NCBI RefSeq assembly: GCF_008087625.1 | Contig: NZ_CP042997.1 | Coordinates: 9,424,001 to 9,488,000 of the forward strand | DNA: 64,000 nucleotides | From: Aquisphaera giovannonii | GTDB lineage: Bacteria > Planctomycetota > Planctomycetia > Isosphaerales > Isosphaeraceae | Direction: 5' to 3' | Shown: one piece after another, positions 1 to 10,400 of the stretch | How positions within the stretch are numbered: position 1 is the first letter of the stretch | Layout of the letters: each line of letters starts with the position of its first letter | Notes under the pieces: generated by a model | Told to the model about the DNA's origin: nothing | Database searches by the model: none | Seen by the model: the letters and a program-made list of their open reading frames with translations, nothing else | Made by a program: the position numbers and the translations under genes

Positions 1-1
1 C

Positions 2-3000
2 GACCAGGCGCCGGGGGTCCCCGGCCTGGGCATCCCCAAGGTGACGGACTTCGGGCTGGCCAAGCTGGTCGACGACGCGTCCGGGCTGACCCAGACCGAC
101 GCCGTGCTCGGCTCCCCCAGCTACATGGCGCCGGAGCAGGCCTCGGGCAAGGCCCGCGAGGCGGGCCGCGCCGCGGACGTGTACAGCCTGGGCGCGATCC
201 TCTACGAGCTGCTGACCGGCCGGCCGCCGTTCCGGGGCCCGACGACGTTCGACACGATCCGGCAGGTCCTCCACGCCGAGCCGGTGCCCCCGTCGCGGCT
301 GGCGGCGGACGTCCCCCGGGATGCGGAGACGATCGCGCTGAAGTGCCTGGCCAAGGATCCGGCGGCGCGGTACGCGACGGCCGCGGACCTGGCCGACGAC
401 CTGGAGCGGTTCCTCCGGGGCGAGCCGATCGCCGCCAGGCCGGTCTCGGCGCTGGGCCGGGCCGCGCGGTGGTGCAGCCGCAATCGCGCGGTCGCCGCGC
501 TCATCGGCGGCGTGGCGGCGTCGCTGCTCGCCGGCTCGGTCGTCTCCCTCGGCTTCGCCCTGGCGGCCGGCGCCCAGCGGCGGGCGGCCGAGCGGGCCCG
601 CGAGGACGAGGCGGCCCAGCGGCGGGTCGCCGGCCGCGAGCTCGTGGAGCTGAACGCCTCCTCGGGCCTGGCCGCCTCGCGGCGGGGGGATGAGGACCTG
701 GCTTTGCTCTGGTTCGCCCGCGCCGCCGGGCTGGCGGGCGACCTGCCGGAGCTGGAGGCCCTCAACCGAACGCGCGTCGCCAACTGGTCCCGGCACGTCG
801 CGACGCCCGTCGCGACGTTCGCGGTCCCCGGCTTCCGCTACCTGAAGGACCGCTTCCGCGTCTTCGCCTTCCGCCCCGGCGGGCACCACCTCCTGACGCT
901 GACCGACGCCGGCCGCTGCGACGTGTGGGACGCGGCCGCCGGCGCGAGGGTCCCGCTGCCGGGCGAGCCCCGCGACGTCACCGCGGCGGCCTGGTCGCCG
1001 GACGGGCGGGCGCTGGCCCTCGGACTGGAGGGCGGGGAGGTGGAGGTCGCCCGCTTCCCGTCCGGCGAGCGGCTCGATCGCTGCGAGTTCCCGCCCGCGG
1101 CCCGCGTGCTCGCGTTCGGCGGCGACGGCCGGCGTCTCGCCTGCGGCGGGGCCCCGGGCGTCCGCATCCGCGACGTCTCCCGGCGGGGGTGGGCCGGGCC
1201 GCCGCTCGGCCTGCCGCGCGAGGTCGCGTCGCTGTCGTTCGACCCCGCCGGCGCCCGCGCGATCGCCGCCTGCGAGGACGGCCTGGCCCGCGTCGTCTCC
1301 GCCGCCGACGGCGCGGCGATCGGCAAGCCGATCCCGCACGTCTTCCGGCTCCACAGCGAATCCCACGGCGGGACCGAGCTGGGGGCGCCGCTCTGGGTCG
1401 ACGACGGCCGCCAGGTCCTCACCCTGGACATGGACGCCGGCACCCTGGTGCGCGGCCTGCTCTGGTCGGACCCGGCCAGCGGCCGGGAGCTCCGCCGGAT
1501 CCCGCTGGAGCTCCCCTCGCAGAACGTCCTGGCCATGGCCGCGGGGGCGGGGGGGAAGGTCGTGGCGCTCGGCCTGCACCAGGGGCTGCGGCTGTTCGAC
1601 GCCTCCAGCGGTCGGACGCTCGCCGCCTTCGACCCGGGCCACGAGTTCACGGAGGACGTCCAGTTCCACCCGTCCGGCCGGTATTACGTCTCCTGCGGCC
1701 ACGACTCCGCGGTGAAGTCCTGGAGGATGCCCGGGCCCTCCGGCACCCGCGACGCGCCGCCGCGGCACCCGGCCCGCCACCCGGGGATCGTCGTCCGCGC
1801 CCGGTTCGCGGACGGGGGGGACCTGTTCGCGACCGCCCAGTGGGACGGTCGGATCGTCGCCTGGCGGCCGGAGGTGGGCGAGCCGCCGGCGCACGAGGTG
1901 CCCGCCGGCGGGTTCACCCTCCTGGCCTCGAGCCCGGACGGCCGGTTCGTGCTCCCGGCCTCCACGAGCTTCCGCTCCGCGACCATGCGGACGACGCAGG
2001 TCAGGCGGGCGGTCGACGGCCAGGCCGCCGGCCCGCCGATCTCCCCGGGCGGGATCCTGACCGACGCCGCCTTCTCCCCGGACGGCCTCACGGTCGCCAC
2101 GGCCAGCTCGGCCGGTTCGACGACCCCGGAGCGGGCCGCGAGGCAGTTCGAACCCGACGGCCGCGGCGGCGTCGTGCGGCTCTGGGACTGGCGAGCCGGC
2201 ACGCCCCGCGGCGGGCCGATCCCCATGCCGGCGGAGCCGCGAGGCCTCGCCTTCCGCCCCGACGGGTCGATGCTGGCGGCCTGCTGCGGCGACGGCCGGG
2301 TCGTCCTGGCGGACCCGGCCACCGGCCGGATCATCCGCTCGATGGACGGCGGCGCCCGCTCCCGGCCGTTCGGGCCCAACCTCTGGTACGCCAACGGCAT
2401 GGCCGAGTTCAGCCCCGACGGCCGGCACCTCGCCACCTGGGAGCTGCCGCCCGAGGTCCAGGTCTGGGACGTCGCCGATGGCCGGCTCCTCCACCGCCTC
2501 CGGCATGAGGGCCGGGTCCTGGCCGTCGCCTTCTCGCCGGACGGCCGGACGATCGCCTCGGGCGGCAGGGACTGCCAGGTCAGCCTGTGGGACGTGGAGA
2601 CGGGCCGCCCCGCGATGCCCCCCCGGCGGCACCCGCGGATCGTGCCCCGGCTGCGGTTCGTCGAGGGCGGCCGGAAGCTCGTGAGCAGTTGCGACGACGG
2701 ACGGCTGCGGACCTGGGACGCGCGGGATGGGCGCCTCCTCGAGTCGATCCCCGCGGACCTCTTCCCCGACGACTTCGCCTGGACGCCGGACCGGCGAAGC
2801 CTCGTCGCCGTCGGCGTGTCGGGCGTCGCGGTCCTCGACGCCGGGACCGGCACGCCGCTCGCCCCGCTGATGGCCGCGGAGCGGCCCCCGCTGCTCTCGG
2901 TCCGCATCTCCCCCGACGGCGCGACCGCCGCCGCCGCGGGCCTGGACCCCTCCGTCCTGTTCATCCCGCTCGCGGCCCTGAGGCGACCCGCCGAGGCGCC

Positions 3001-3157
3001 GATCGACGCCCTCCGCCTCCGCGCCGAGCTCGCCTCCTCCCACCGGATCCACGAGTCTGGCGCCCTCGTCCAGCTCACCCCCGACGAGTGGCTCGAACGC
3101 TGGGAACAGGCCGCGCGCGAGCCCCGCGCGGCCGACGCGGCCGCGGCCGGCCGTTAG
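2..3157 (+). CDS. Ser/Thr protein kinase with C-terminal WD40 repeats (5' partial)
   Basis: The reading frame is open at the left edge, so the kinase N-lobe and the HRD catalytic loop lie outside the window. What remains begins at the activation segment: VTDFGLAKL (DFG metal-binding motif), then YMAPEQASG (APE-like motif) and the C-lobe with [20 protein letters not shown] membrane-spanning stretch ([20 protein letters not shown]) at about nt 505-560 separates the cytosolic kinase from a roughly 850-residue region of repeated WD40-like units ([21 protein letters not shown] and similar), which would form one or two beta-propellers outside the membrane. This architecture (Hanks-type kinase, one helix, WD40 sensor or scaffold) is common in planctomycetes. 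The GTG at position 41 is only an internal codon, not a start. The ligand and substrate cannot be inferred. Confidence 0.93.
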   Translation, partial: DQAPGVPGLGIPKVTDFGLAKLVDDASGLTQTDAVLGSPSYMAPEQASGKAREAGRAADVYSLGAILYELLTGRPPFRGPTTFDTIRQVLHAEPVPPSRLAADVPRDAETIALKCLAKDPAARYATAADLADDLERFLRGEPIAARPVSALGRAARWCSRNRAVAALIGGVAASLLAGSVVSLGFALAAGAQRRAAERAREDEAAQRRVAGRELVELNASSGLAASRRGDEDLALLWFARAAGLAGDLPELEALNRTRVANWSRHVATPVATFAVPGFRYLKDRFRVFAFRPGGHHLLTLTDAGRCDVWDAAAGARVPLPGEPRDVTAAAWSPDGRALALGLEGGEVEVARFPSGERLDRCEFPPAARVLAFGGDGRRLACGGAPGVRIRDVSRRGWAGPPLGLPREVASLSFDPAGARAIAACEDGLARVVSAADGAAIGKPIPHVFRLHSESHGGTELGAPLWVDDGRQVLTLDMDAGTLVRGLLWSDPASGRELRRIPLELPSQNVLAMAAGAGGKVVALGLHQGLRLFDASSGRTLAAFDPGHEFTEDVQFHPSGRYYVSCGHDSAVKSWRMPGPSGTRDAPPRHPARHPGIVVRARFADGGDLFATAQWDGRIVAWRPEVGEPPAHEVPAGGFTLLASSPDGRFVLPASTSFRSATMRTTQVRRAVDGQAAGPPISPGGILTDAAFSPDGLTVATASSAGSTTPERAARQFEPDGRGGVVRLWDWRAGTPRGGPIPMPAEPRGLAFRPDGSMLAACCGDGRVVLADPATGRIIRSMDGGARSRPFGPNLWYANGMAEFSPDGRHLATWELPPEVQVWDVADGRLLHRLRHEGRVLAVAFSPDGRTIASGGRDCQVSLWDVETGRPAMPPRRHPRIVPRLRFVEGGRKLVSSCDDGRLRTWDARDGRLLESIPADLFPDDFAWTPDRRSLVAVGVSGVAVLDAGTGTPLAPLMAAERPPLLSVRISPDGATAAAAGLDPSVLFIPLAALRRPAEAPIDALRLRAELASSHRIHESGALVQLTPDEWLERWEQAAREPRAADAAAAGR

Positions 3158-3339
3158 CCCCCGCCCGGACCCGCCGCCCCGTCCTCGAAATCGCGACGGC
3201 GCGTGTCCCTTTCCGGCCCCGGCTCTCGCTCTCCTGTCAGGCATCCCCGCGAAGCCCGCCCCGCCCGCCCCGGGGCCCGCCGGCGGGGACGCCCTTCCCA
3301 TGCCCACGCCCATGCCCTCGAATCCATGAGGAGGCCACG

Positions 3340-3774
3340 ATGGACGGACGAGAATCGACGAACACGGAAGCGAGGCTCCTGCGCCTGGAGGAGGAGAACC
3401 GGCGGCTCGCCCGCGACGCCCGGCGCCTCCGGCGTGCCGGTCTCGCCTTCGCCCTCGGCATCGGTCTCCCCTGCGCGAGCCTGATCCTGATGGGGGCGTC
3501 CTACCAGCCGGGCCCCCCCGACCTCGTCGGCAGGTCGCTCGTCATCAAGGACGGGAACGGCGTCGACCGGATCTTCGCCGGCTTCAACAACGAGGGCGCC
3601 GGGCAGATCCTCTTCCGCGACGAGCAGGGCAAGGTCCACGTGCAGCTCGTCTCGACGGCCAATGGGGAGATTTCCGCCCTGAACCTCTTCGACATCGATG
3701 GCCAGTTGAAGGCGAACCTCTTCGTCAACCGCACCGGCCAGGGCATGACCGCCAACGGGCAGCGGATCCCGTGA
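3340..3774 (+). CDS. Small membrane-anchored coiled-coil protein, function unknown
   Basis: This 144-residue protein starts at ATG 3340, preceded by GAGGAGG about six bases upstream; the longer open frame upstream overlaps the kinase gene and is not credible. Residues 10-33 (EARLLRLEEENRRLARDARRL) form a charged coiled coil. One transmembrane helix (AGLAFALGIGLPCASLILMGASY) follows, then an extracytoplasmic tail with short beta-like repeats (LVIKDGNGVDRIFAGF, QILFRDEQGKVHVQL, LNLFDIDGQLKANLF). Tails of this type occur in many planctomycete hypothetical proteins, but I do not recognise a named family. Its stop codon overlaps the start of the following acetyltransferase (GTGA), which suggests translational coupling. 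Confidence 0.75.
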   Translation: MDGRESTNTEARLLRLEEENRRLARDARRLRRAGLAFALGIGLPCASLILMGASYQPGPPDLVGRSLVIKDGNGVDRIFAGFNNEGAGQILFRDEQGKVHVQLVSTANGEISALNLFDIDGQLKANLFVNRTGQGMTANGQRIP

Positions 3775-4433
3775 TCGCCCATTCGCCGCCGAGCACGGGG
3801 GGATTGCTCGCCATGGACCGGGACGGAAGCGTCGCGATCGAGCGGATCTCCCCGGCCTGCCTCGGCGAGGTCCTGCGGCTGCGGGCCCGCGCCTGGGCGA
3901 CCGAGGGCCTGCTTCCCCCCGGCCAGGGGCCGGGCGCCGACAGAGCGGACCCCCTGGACGGTTCGGCCCGACACTGGGTCATCCGGTCGGCGGGCGAGCT
4001 GGCCGCGGCGGCCCGGATGACGTTCCACGAGTCGATGGAGGACCTCCCCGACGAGGGCCTCCGCAGCCGGCCCACGCGGGCGCTACGCCCCCCCTTCGCG
4101 GCGATGAACCGGCTGGTCGTCGCCCCGGAATGGCGCGGCCGGGGCTTCGCCCGCCTCCTGGACGAATGCCGGATCCGCGACGCCCTCGAGGCGGGATGCA
4201 CCTGCGTCCTGGTGGAGGCACACGGCCCCCGCATCCGGGCGCTGGGCGAGCTCGGCTTCGAGCTCATGCACCGCGTCGACTCGCGATTCCGAGGGACCGA
4301 CGGCCACATCCGCCTCGTCCCGTCGGCCCTGCTCGTCCTGCCGCTGGGCGCGGGCCGAGACGTCGGATCCCTCGTGCCCGCCACCGAGGGACACCGCCTC
4401 GGGGCCGGGCATCCTCGCCGCCCCCGCCCCTGA
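3771..4433 (+). CDS. GNAT family N-acetyltransferase
   Basis: The GTG at 3771 overlaps the stop of the preceding gene by four bases; an alternative ATG lies at 3813 (MDRDGSVAIERI). The 220-residue product shows the acetyl-CoA binding motif A of GNAT enzymes: MNRLVVAPEWRGRGFARLLDECRIRDALEAG, where RGRGFA is the Q/RxxGxG/A pyrophosphate loop. The downstream beta strand and helix (CTCVLVEAHGPRIRALGELGFE) complete the fold. GNAT enzymes transfer acetyl from acetyl-CoA to an amine; the substrate cannot be inferred here. The last 30 or so residues are proline/arginine-rich and may be disordered. Confidence 0.82.
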   Translation: MIAHSPPSTGGLLAMDRDGSVAIERISPACLGEVLRLRARAWATEGLLPPGQGPGADRADPLDGSARHWVIRSAGELAAAARMTFHESMEDLPDEGLRSRPTRALRPPFAAMNRLVVAPEWRGRGFARLLDECRIRDALEAGCTCVLVEAHGPRIRALGELGFELMHRVDSRFRGTDGHIRLVPSALLVLPLGAGRDVGSLVPATEGHRLGAGHPRRPRP

Positions 4434-4476
4434 ACGGCCGCCCTGCAACCGCCCCACGAATCGAGGCACCGCGACC

Positions 4477-7400
4477 ATGAGACCCCTCCCGCGACGGAAT
4501 CGCAGCATGGCCAGGGTAGCAATGACGCTCCGGAGGGCCCGCCGGGCGCCGGCGTTCGATCCTCTGGAGCCGCGGACGCTGCTCTCCGCCTTCTACGCGC
4601 TGACGTCCGTCGCCTCCACGGCCGGGGGGAGGTTCACGGGGTTCGGCAACCTGCCGGCGACCAGCCGCAACGGCAATATCGCGTTCGTGGGCTCGACGGG
4701 GAACGCCTTCGGCGACAGCGGCATCTACGTGCAGGAGTCGGGCTCGACTTCGCTGGTCAACATCAATCCCACGTTCTCCGCGGACCCGAGCCGCAGCTTC
4801 GGCCGGCAGGCGGCCATCAACAACGACGGCCTGGTCACGGCCCGCGAGCAGCAGAACACCGACCCCTCCCAGTTCCGGGTCCGCGAGTGGAATTCGAACA
4901 CGCCGGACTCGAACACCATCCTCTCGCGGATCCCGACGACCGATCCCTCGGCGATCGACAATCAGTACTCCGGGCTGCTCACGTTCACGGACGTCAACGA
5001 CCGCGGGGACATCGCCTTCGTCTCCCAGAGCGGGGACACCGCGGACCGGCTGCTCCAGTACGTCGGCCATGGGAACGTCGGGACCGACACCTACACGACG
5101 ATCGCGGACGTGCCCGCCGGCACGAACCCCGCGCCCCGGCCGCAGCTCGACGACCTGGGGCGGGTGCTCTTCTACTCCGCCGACGACCACGCCATCGAGC
5201 TGCTCGACCCGAGCGGGGGGGGCGTGAAGAAGACGGTCATCGCCTCGGCGGGCGTGGGCGGGTTCCAGCGCCTGGGTTACGCGCCGGGGATCAGCGCCAA
5301 CGGCGAGGTCTTCGTCTTCACGGGCGACCGCGGCAAGGGGACGGGGGTCTTCGCGGCGTACTTCTCCGGCGGCACGGAGCGGATCGTCCGGATCGCCGGC
5401 GAGGGCCTGGACAACTTCGTCGCCTTCGACCCCAACCAGGCGGTCCAGGTGGGCGGCGGCAGCATGGGGACCGACGACCGCGGCGTCACGGTCGCCTTCG
5501 TCGGCACGAATCAGAGCATGGGCGAGGGGCTCTACACGGCCCGGCTCAGCTTCTTCGGCGCCTCGCCGGACGCCTACAACCCGGCCGCGGTCGCCTCGAC
5601 GCTCGTGAGCGGGATCGAGCCCGCGGCCCGCCTCCTCGACAAGCTCCCCGACGGCAAGACGATCGACCAGATCCAGTTCGGGTTCGGCCTCGACGACCGG
5701 GACCGGGGGCGGCTCGTCTTCTGGGTGCACACCACCGACGGCACGCAGGAGATCATGAAGGCGGAGCCGTATCAGGTCGTCTTCGTCGATTTCAGCCCGC
5801 GGGACGGCTCGACGATCGGCCTGTCCGCCGCAAACCTCGCCACCATGGCCGAGGTCGGGGTGACGGACCTGGGCGTCACCGACGGCATGGTCGCGGCCCT
5901 GGGCAAGCTCGGGCTGAGCACCGACTTCGACAAGCTCAAGGCCGGCATCGTCGCGGCCGTGCAGCAGAAGTACTCCGCCACGGGGGCGAACATCCTCATC
6001 GTCGGGGGGGACGCACCTCCGCCGAGCCTGGACTACATCCCCGAGCCCGTCCTGGACTCCCGGGGGAAGCCCGTCGTGGCCGGCGGGGCGCAGGTGCTCA
6101 GCGGGGCCTACAAGACCGTGGAGGTCATCGGCGGGTCCAGCATCAAGTACAGCGGACTGGCCACGGCGCCGGCCGGCGCGGGCCCGGTCGATTACTACAA
6201 CCAGGGCATGGACGACGACGCCTTCGTGCTGGTGAACACGATCTTCCAGTCCGCGGCCTTCCCGGCCGGGACCGCGATCTCGTCGCTGGACCCCAAGGTC
6301 GTCGTGGAGGCGATCTCCGACACCGTCGCGCACGAGGCGGGACACACGTTCGGCCTCTTCCACCTGAGGAAGCCGTTCGACGACAGCATCATGCACGACG
6401 GGACGCTGTCCGACGAGTACGACACGCCCCAGACCTTCCAGGCCACGGCCTACCCCGTGCCCCTCTACAACGCCGCGCTCGCGACCGTGAAGGAGAACTC
6501 CGCCAACCGGCTCCTCTTCGCGACCGACCAGGGGGGCGACGGCCCCAATCCGATCCTGCTGAAGCTCAACGACGACGGGACCCTCCGCGCCAAGCTCGCC
6601 CTCCCGGCCTCAGGCTCGGTGGCGGTGAAGGACCTGGTCGTCGGGATCGTCCCCTTCGGCGACTCGGACGCGACCCCCACCTTCGTGGACCTCGGCGGCG
6701 GCGACCTGGCGACGCTCCTGAACGACGCCGACCTCCCCGTGGGCCCGGACGACTCCGTCTTCGTGATCGGCTCCACGACCGGCACCGCGGCCGACATCGT
6801 CTCCGTGGCCCAGGGCCACGAAGGCGACCAGGATTCCTTCGCCTCGACCATCCTGGGCGTGCTCGCCGCGTCCGCCGACGCGGCGCCGGTCTCGGGAAGC
6901 GGGGCGGCCCTCCACTTCTATCAATTGAGCGGCGGCAAGTCCGTGGACCTCGGCCTGGCGCCCGTCCTGGTCACGCCCGTGAATCATCCGCCCACCCTGG
7001 CCACGATCGCCAACCAGGTCGTGACCCCGGGCACCGCCGTGACGTTCAAGGCCGCGGCGACCGACCCGGATTCCGGGCAGGCCATCGTCTACAGCCTCGA
7101 TCCCGGCGCGCCGACGGGCGCGACGATCGACCCGAAGACCGGCGCGTTCTCGTGGACGCCGACGATGGCGCAGGCCGGCCGCGTCGCGAGCATCACCGTC
7201 CGGGCGACGGACAGCGGCAGCCCGGCCCTCTCCGCCTCGCAGGTCGTGACGCTCAACGTCCAGGACCCGATCCGGGTCCTCGGCACGACGCTGCTGGCGG
7301 CGCCCAGCCCCGGGCCCATGAAGATTGCCATCGACTTCGGCAAGGCGCTCAAGCCCTCCTCGGCGCAGGTCGCCTCGCTCTACAAGATCGTCGGCGACTC

Positions 7401-10400
7401 GGGCGAATCGGTGCCGATCGCGTCGGCCGCCTACAGCGACAACGGCTCGCAGCACCGCGTCGTGCTCACGGTCGCCTCGGGGGCGAAGGTCACGCCGGAC
7501 CTCTACCACGTCTCGATCAACGCCGCCGGGCTCGCGGACTCCGCCGGCTCGGCCGCCGCGAGCGGCGCCGACCAGCTCTGGGCCGACGTCGAATCGACGA
7601 ACACCCTGCTGCCGATCCAGCCCCAGCCCGACGGATCGTTCGCGGCCGGCGCGGGCCTCCCGCTGGGCTACGAGGCCCCGCAGCAGGTCGTCGCGGGCAA
7701 CTTCACCGGCAGCGGCCTCGGCGACCTGGTCGTGAACACGAGCTACACGAACCAGTGGGACCTCGCGCCGCTGGTCCTCCTGAGGAACAACGGCGACGGC
7801 ACCTACGCGGCCCCCGTGCCGATCACCGTGCCGGGCTCGTTCACGACCATCAAGCTGGCCACGACGGACTGGAACGGCGACGGCATCCCCGACCTGGTCG
7901 TCACCGGCTACACGGGCAACTACAGCAACGGGATCGCCACCTACTATGAGTACGTCCTGCTCGACGACGGCCACGGCAACTTCTCGGACGCCCCCGACAC
8001 GCCGATCCCGCTCACGGGGCTCACCTACGGCGCGAACCTCCTGGACTTCCTGGGCGTCGCCGACCTCGACGGCGACGGGCACCCGGAGATCGTTCACCTC
8101 GGGCCGGCGACCGGCAAGGACTTCAGCGTGGAGGTCATCGGCAAGGATCCGTTCCTCGGCTACGGCCCGACGATGGAGCTGCCGCTCGGCCTGAACAACG
8201 GCGGCCAGGACCTCCCCGTGGACCTCAAATTCGCGGACCTCAACGGCGACGGCAAGGCGGACATCATCGCCCGCGACGGCGGCTACTACGCGGACAACCC
8301 GGGAATCACGGTCTTCCTCAGCACGCCGACCGGCTACGGCCCCGCGCTCCAGTTGATCCAGCCCTTCGGCGCCCCGACGGGCGTGGGGGCGGGCGCCTTC
8401 ACCGGCGCCGGCCACGAGGACATCGCCCTCACCTACGACGACTATCGCAACTCGGAGGACGACGCGAACGGGAACGTGATCCAGATCTTCCAGAACGACG
8501 GCCGCGGGAACTTCACGGGGCTTACCCCGCTGGGCCTGGGCCGCCGCGACACCGTGGCCTCCGCCTTCGGCGACCTGAACAACGACGGCCACCCGGACGT
8601 GGTCCTGCTGCTCTCCCCCGCCCCGCTGGACGGCTACAAGACCGTCACCGAGCTCTCCACCTGGACGTTCCTGGGCGACGGCCGCGGCGGCTTCACGCCC
8701 GCGACCGCGGCCCCCATCCCCCTGGGCTCGGCCGACCAGAGCTACAGCTACTCGCTCTCGCTGGCCGACCTGGACCACGACGGCCACCTCGACGCCGTCC
8801 TCGGCAGCGGGCGGATCGGCGAGGTCCGCTACGCCCTCAACGACGGCTCGGGCGCCATGCGTCCCCCGGCCGCCTTCCCCAGGCTCGGCAACGGGCCCCA
8901 GGCGCAGGGCGCCCCCGTGCCCCCGAGCGTGGCCCCGCAGGCCTACGGCGACTTCAACGGCGACAGCCTGACGGACGTCGCGAGCGTGGGGACGGCCTCG
9001 AACCGGCTGATCCAGGTCTACCTCGCCCGGCCCGGCGGGGGGTACACGCTCGGCCAGTCCCTCGTCCCGCCGGCCGACTACCCGGGGGACATCAACTGGC
9101 TCAAGGCCGGCGACCTGAACCGGGACGGCATCCCGGACCTGATCGGCGGGCCGTCCGGCGGCGTCGGCCCGGGCATGCTCGTCTTCCTGGGCAACGGCGA
9201 CGGCACCTTCCGGCGGGCCCCCACGCCGGTCGTCAGCCCCGGCGGCAACGCCGTCCTCAACGCGACCCTCGCCGACGTCAACGGCGACGGCAACCTCGAC
9301 GCCGTGGTCGTCCTCGGCGGGTCGGGGAGCGGCAACCTCCTCGGCTTCGCCGTCTGCTTCGGCGACGGCGCGGGGAACCTGGTCTACAACGCCAACACCT
9401 TCATCCCGGCCCAGGACGACATCTTCCAGGGCCTGCCCCAGCCGGCCCCCACGCTGGGCGACTTCAACGGCGACGGCAAGCTCGACCTGCTCGTGCCGAC
9501 CATCGAGGCCTCCACGGGGAACGTCGTCCTGACGGCCTATAACGGCAAGGGCAACGGCCTCTTCACCGCGGGCTCCGTCGTGTTCGACCACGCGAGCCAG
9601 GAGACCACCTTCCTCCTCGGCGACTTCAACGGCGACGGCGCGCTCGATATCCTCAGCTACGAGGCCGGGGTCGGCACCCCGTCGGACAACGTCCGCTTCT
9701 ACCTGGGCGACAAGAAGGGGGGCTTCCAGGCGGCCCCGTGGCTCGGGCTGAACGTCACGCTGACCGAGAACGGCCTGCCCTACCACTCCCAGCAGATGGC
9801 CGTCGGCGACTTCAACGGGGACGGCAAGCTCGACCTCGCGGTCGAGTACTACAGCGACAAGTATCCGGACCAGGTCGCCGTCTACGAGGGGGACGGCACC
9901 GGCCACTTCGCCGCGCCGTTGCTGGCGACCACGGGCTCGCAGACCTATGCGCTGGTGAGCGTCCCGGGCGCCCCGAGGCTGGACGCCGGGACCGTCGCGG
10001 TGGCCGACCGCGCGCCGGCCCCCGCCGGCGACGCGGCGACCGTCGCCGCGGGCTCCTCGGTGACGATCCCCGTGCTCGCGAACGACGCGGATCCCGACGG
10101 CGACACGCTCGCCGTCACCGCCGTCGGCGCGGCGGCCCACGGGACGGTCCACGTCTCCGCCGCGTCCGGCTCGCCCGTCGTCATCTACGCCCCCGCGGCG
10201 GGCTACACGGGGACCGATCAGTTCACCTACACCGTTACGGACCCCGCCGGCCTGGCGGCCACGGCGAGCGTCGCGATCACCGTGACCGCTTCCGGCACGG
10301 GAGGCGGCGGGGGCGGGGGCGGGGGCACCGGCGGCCCGGTGGCGACCAGCCTTTCCGTCCCGACGGCCACCGGAGCCTATGGGGGCGCGGTCACGCTCGC

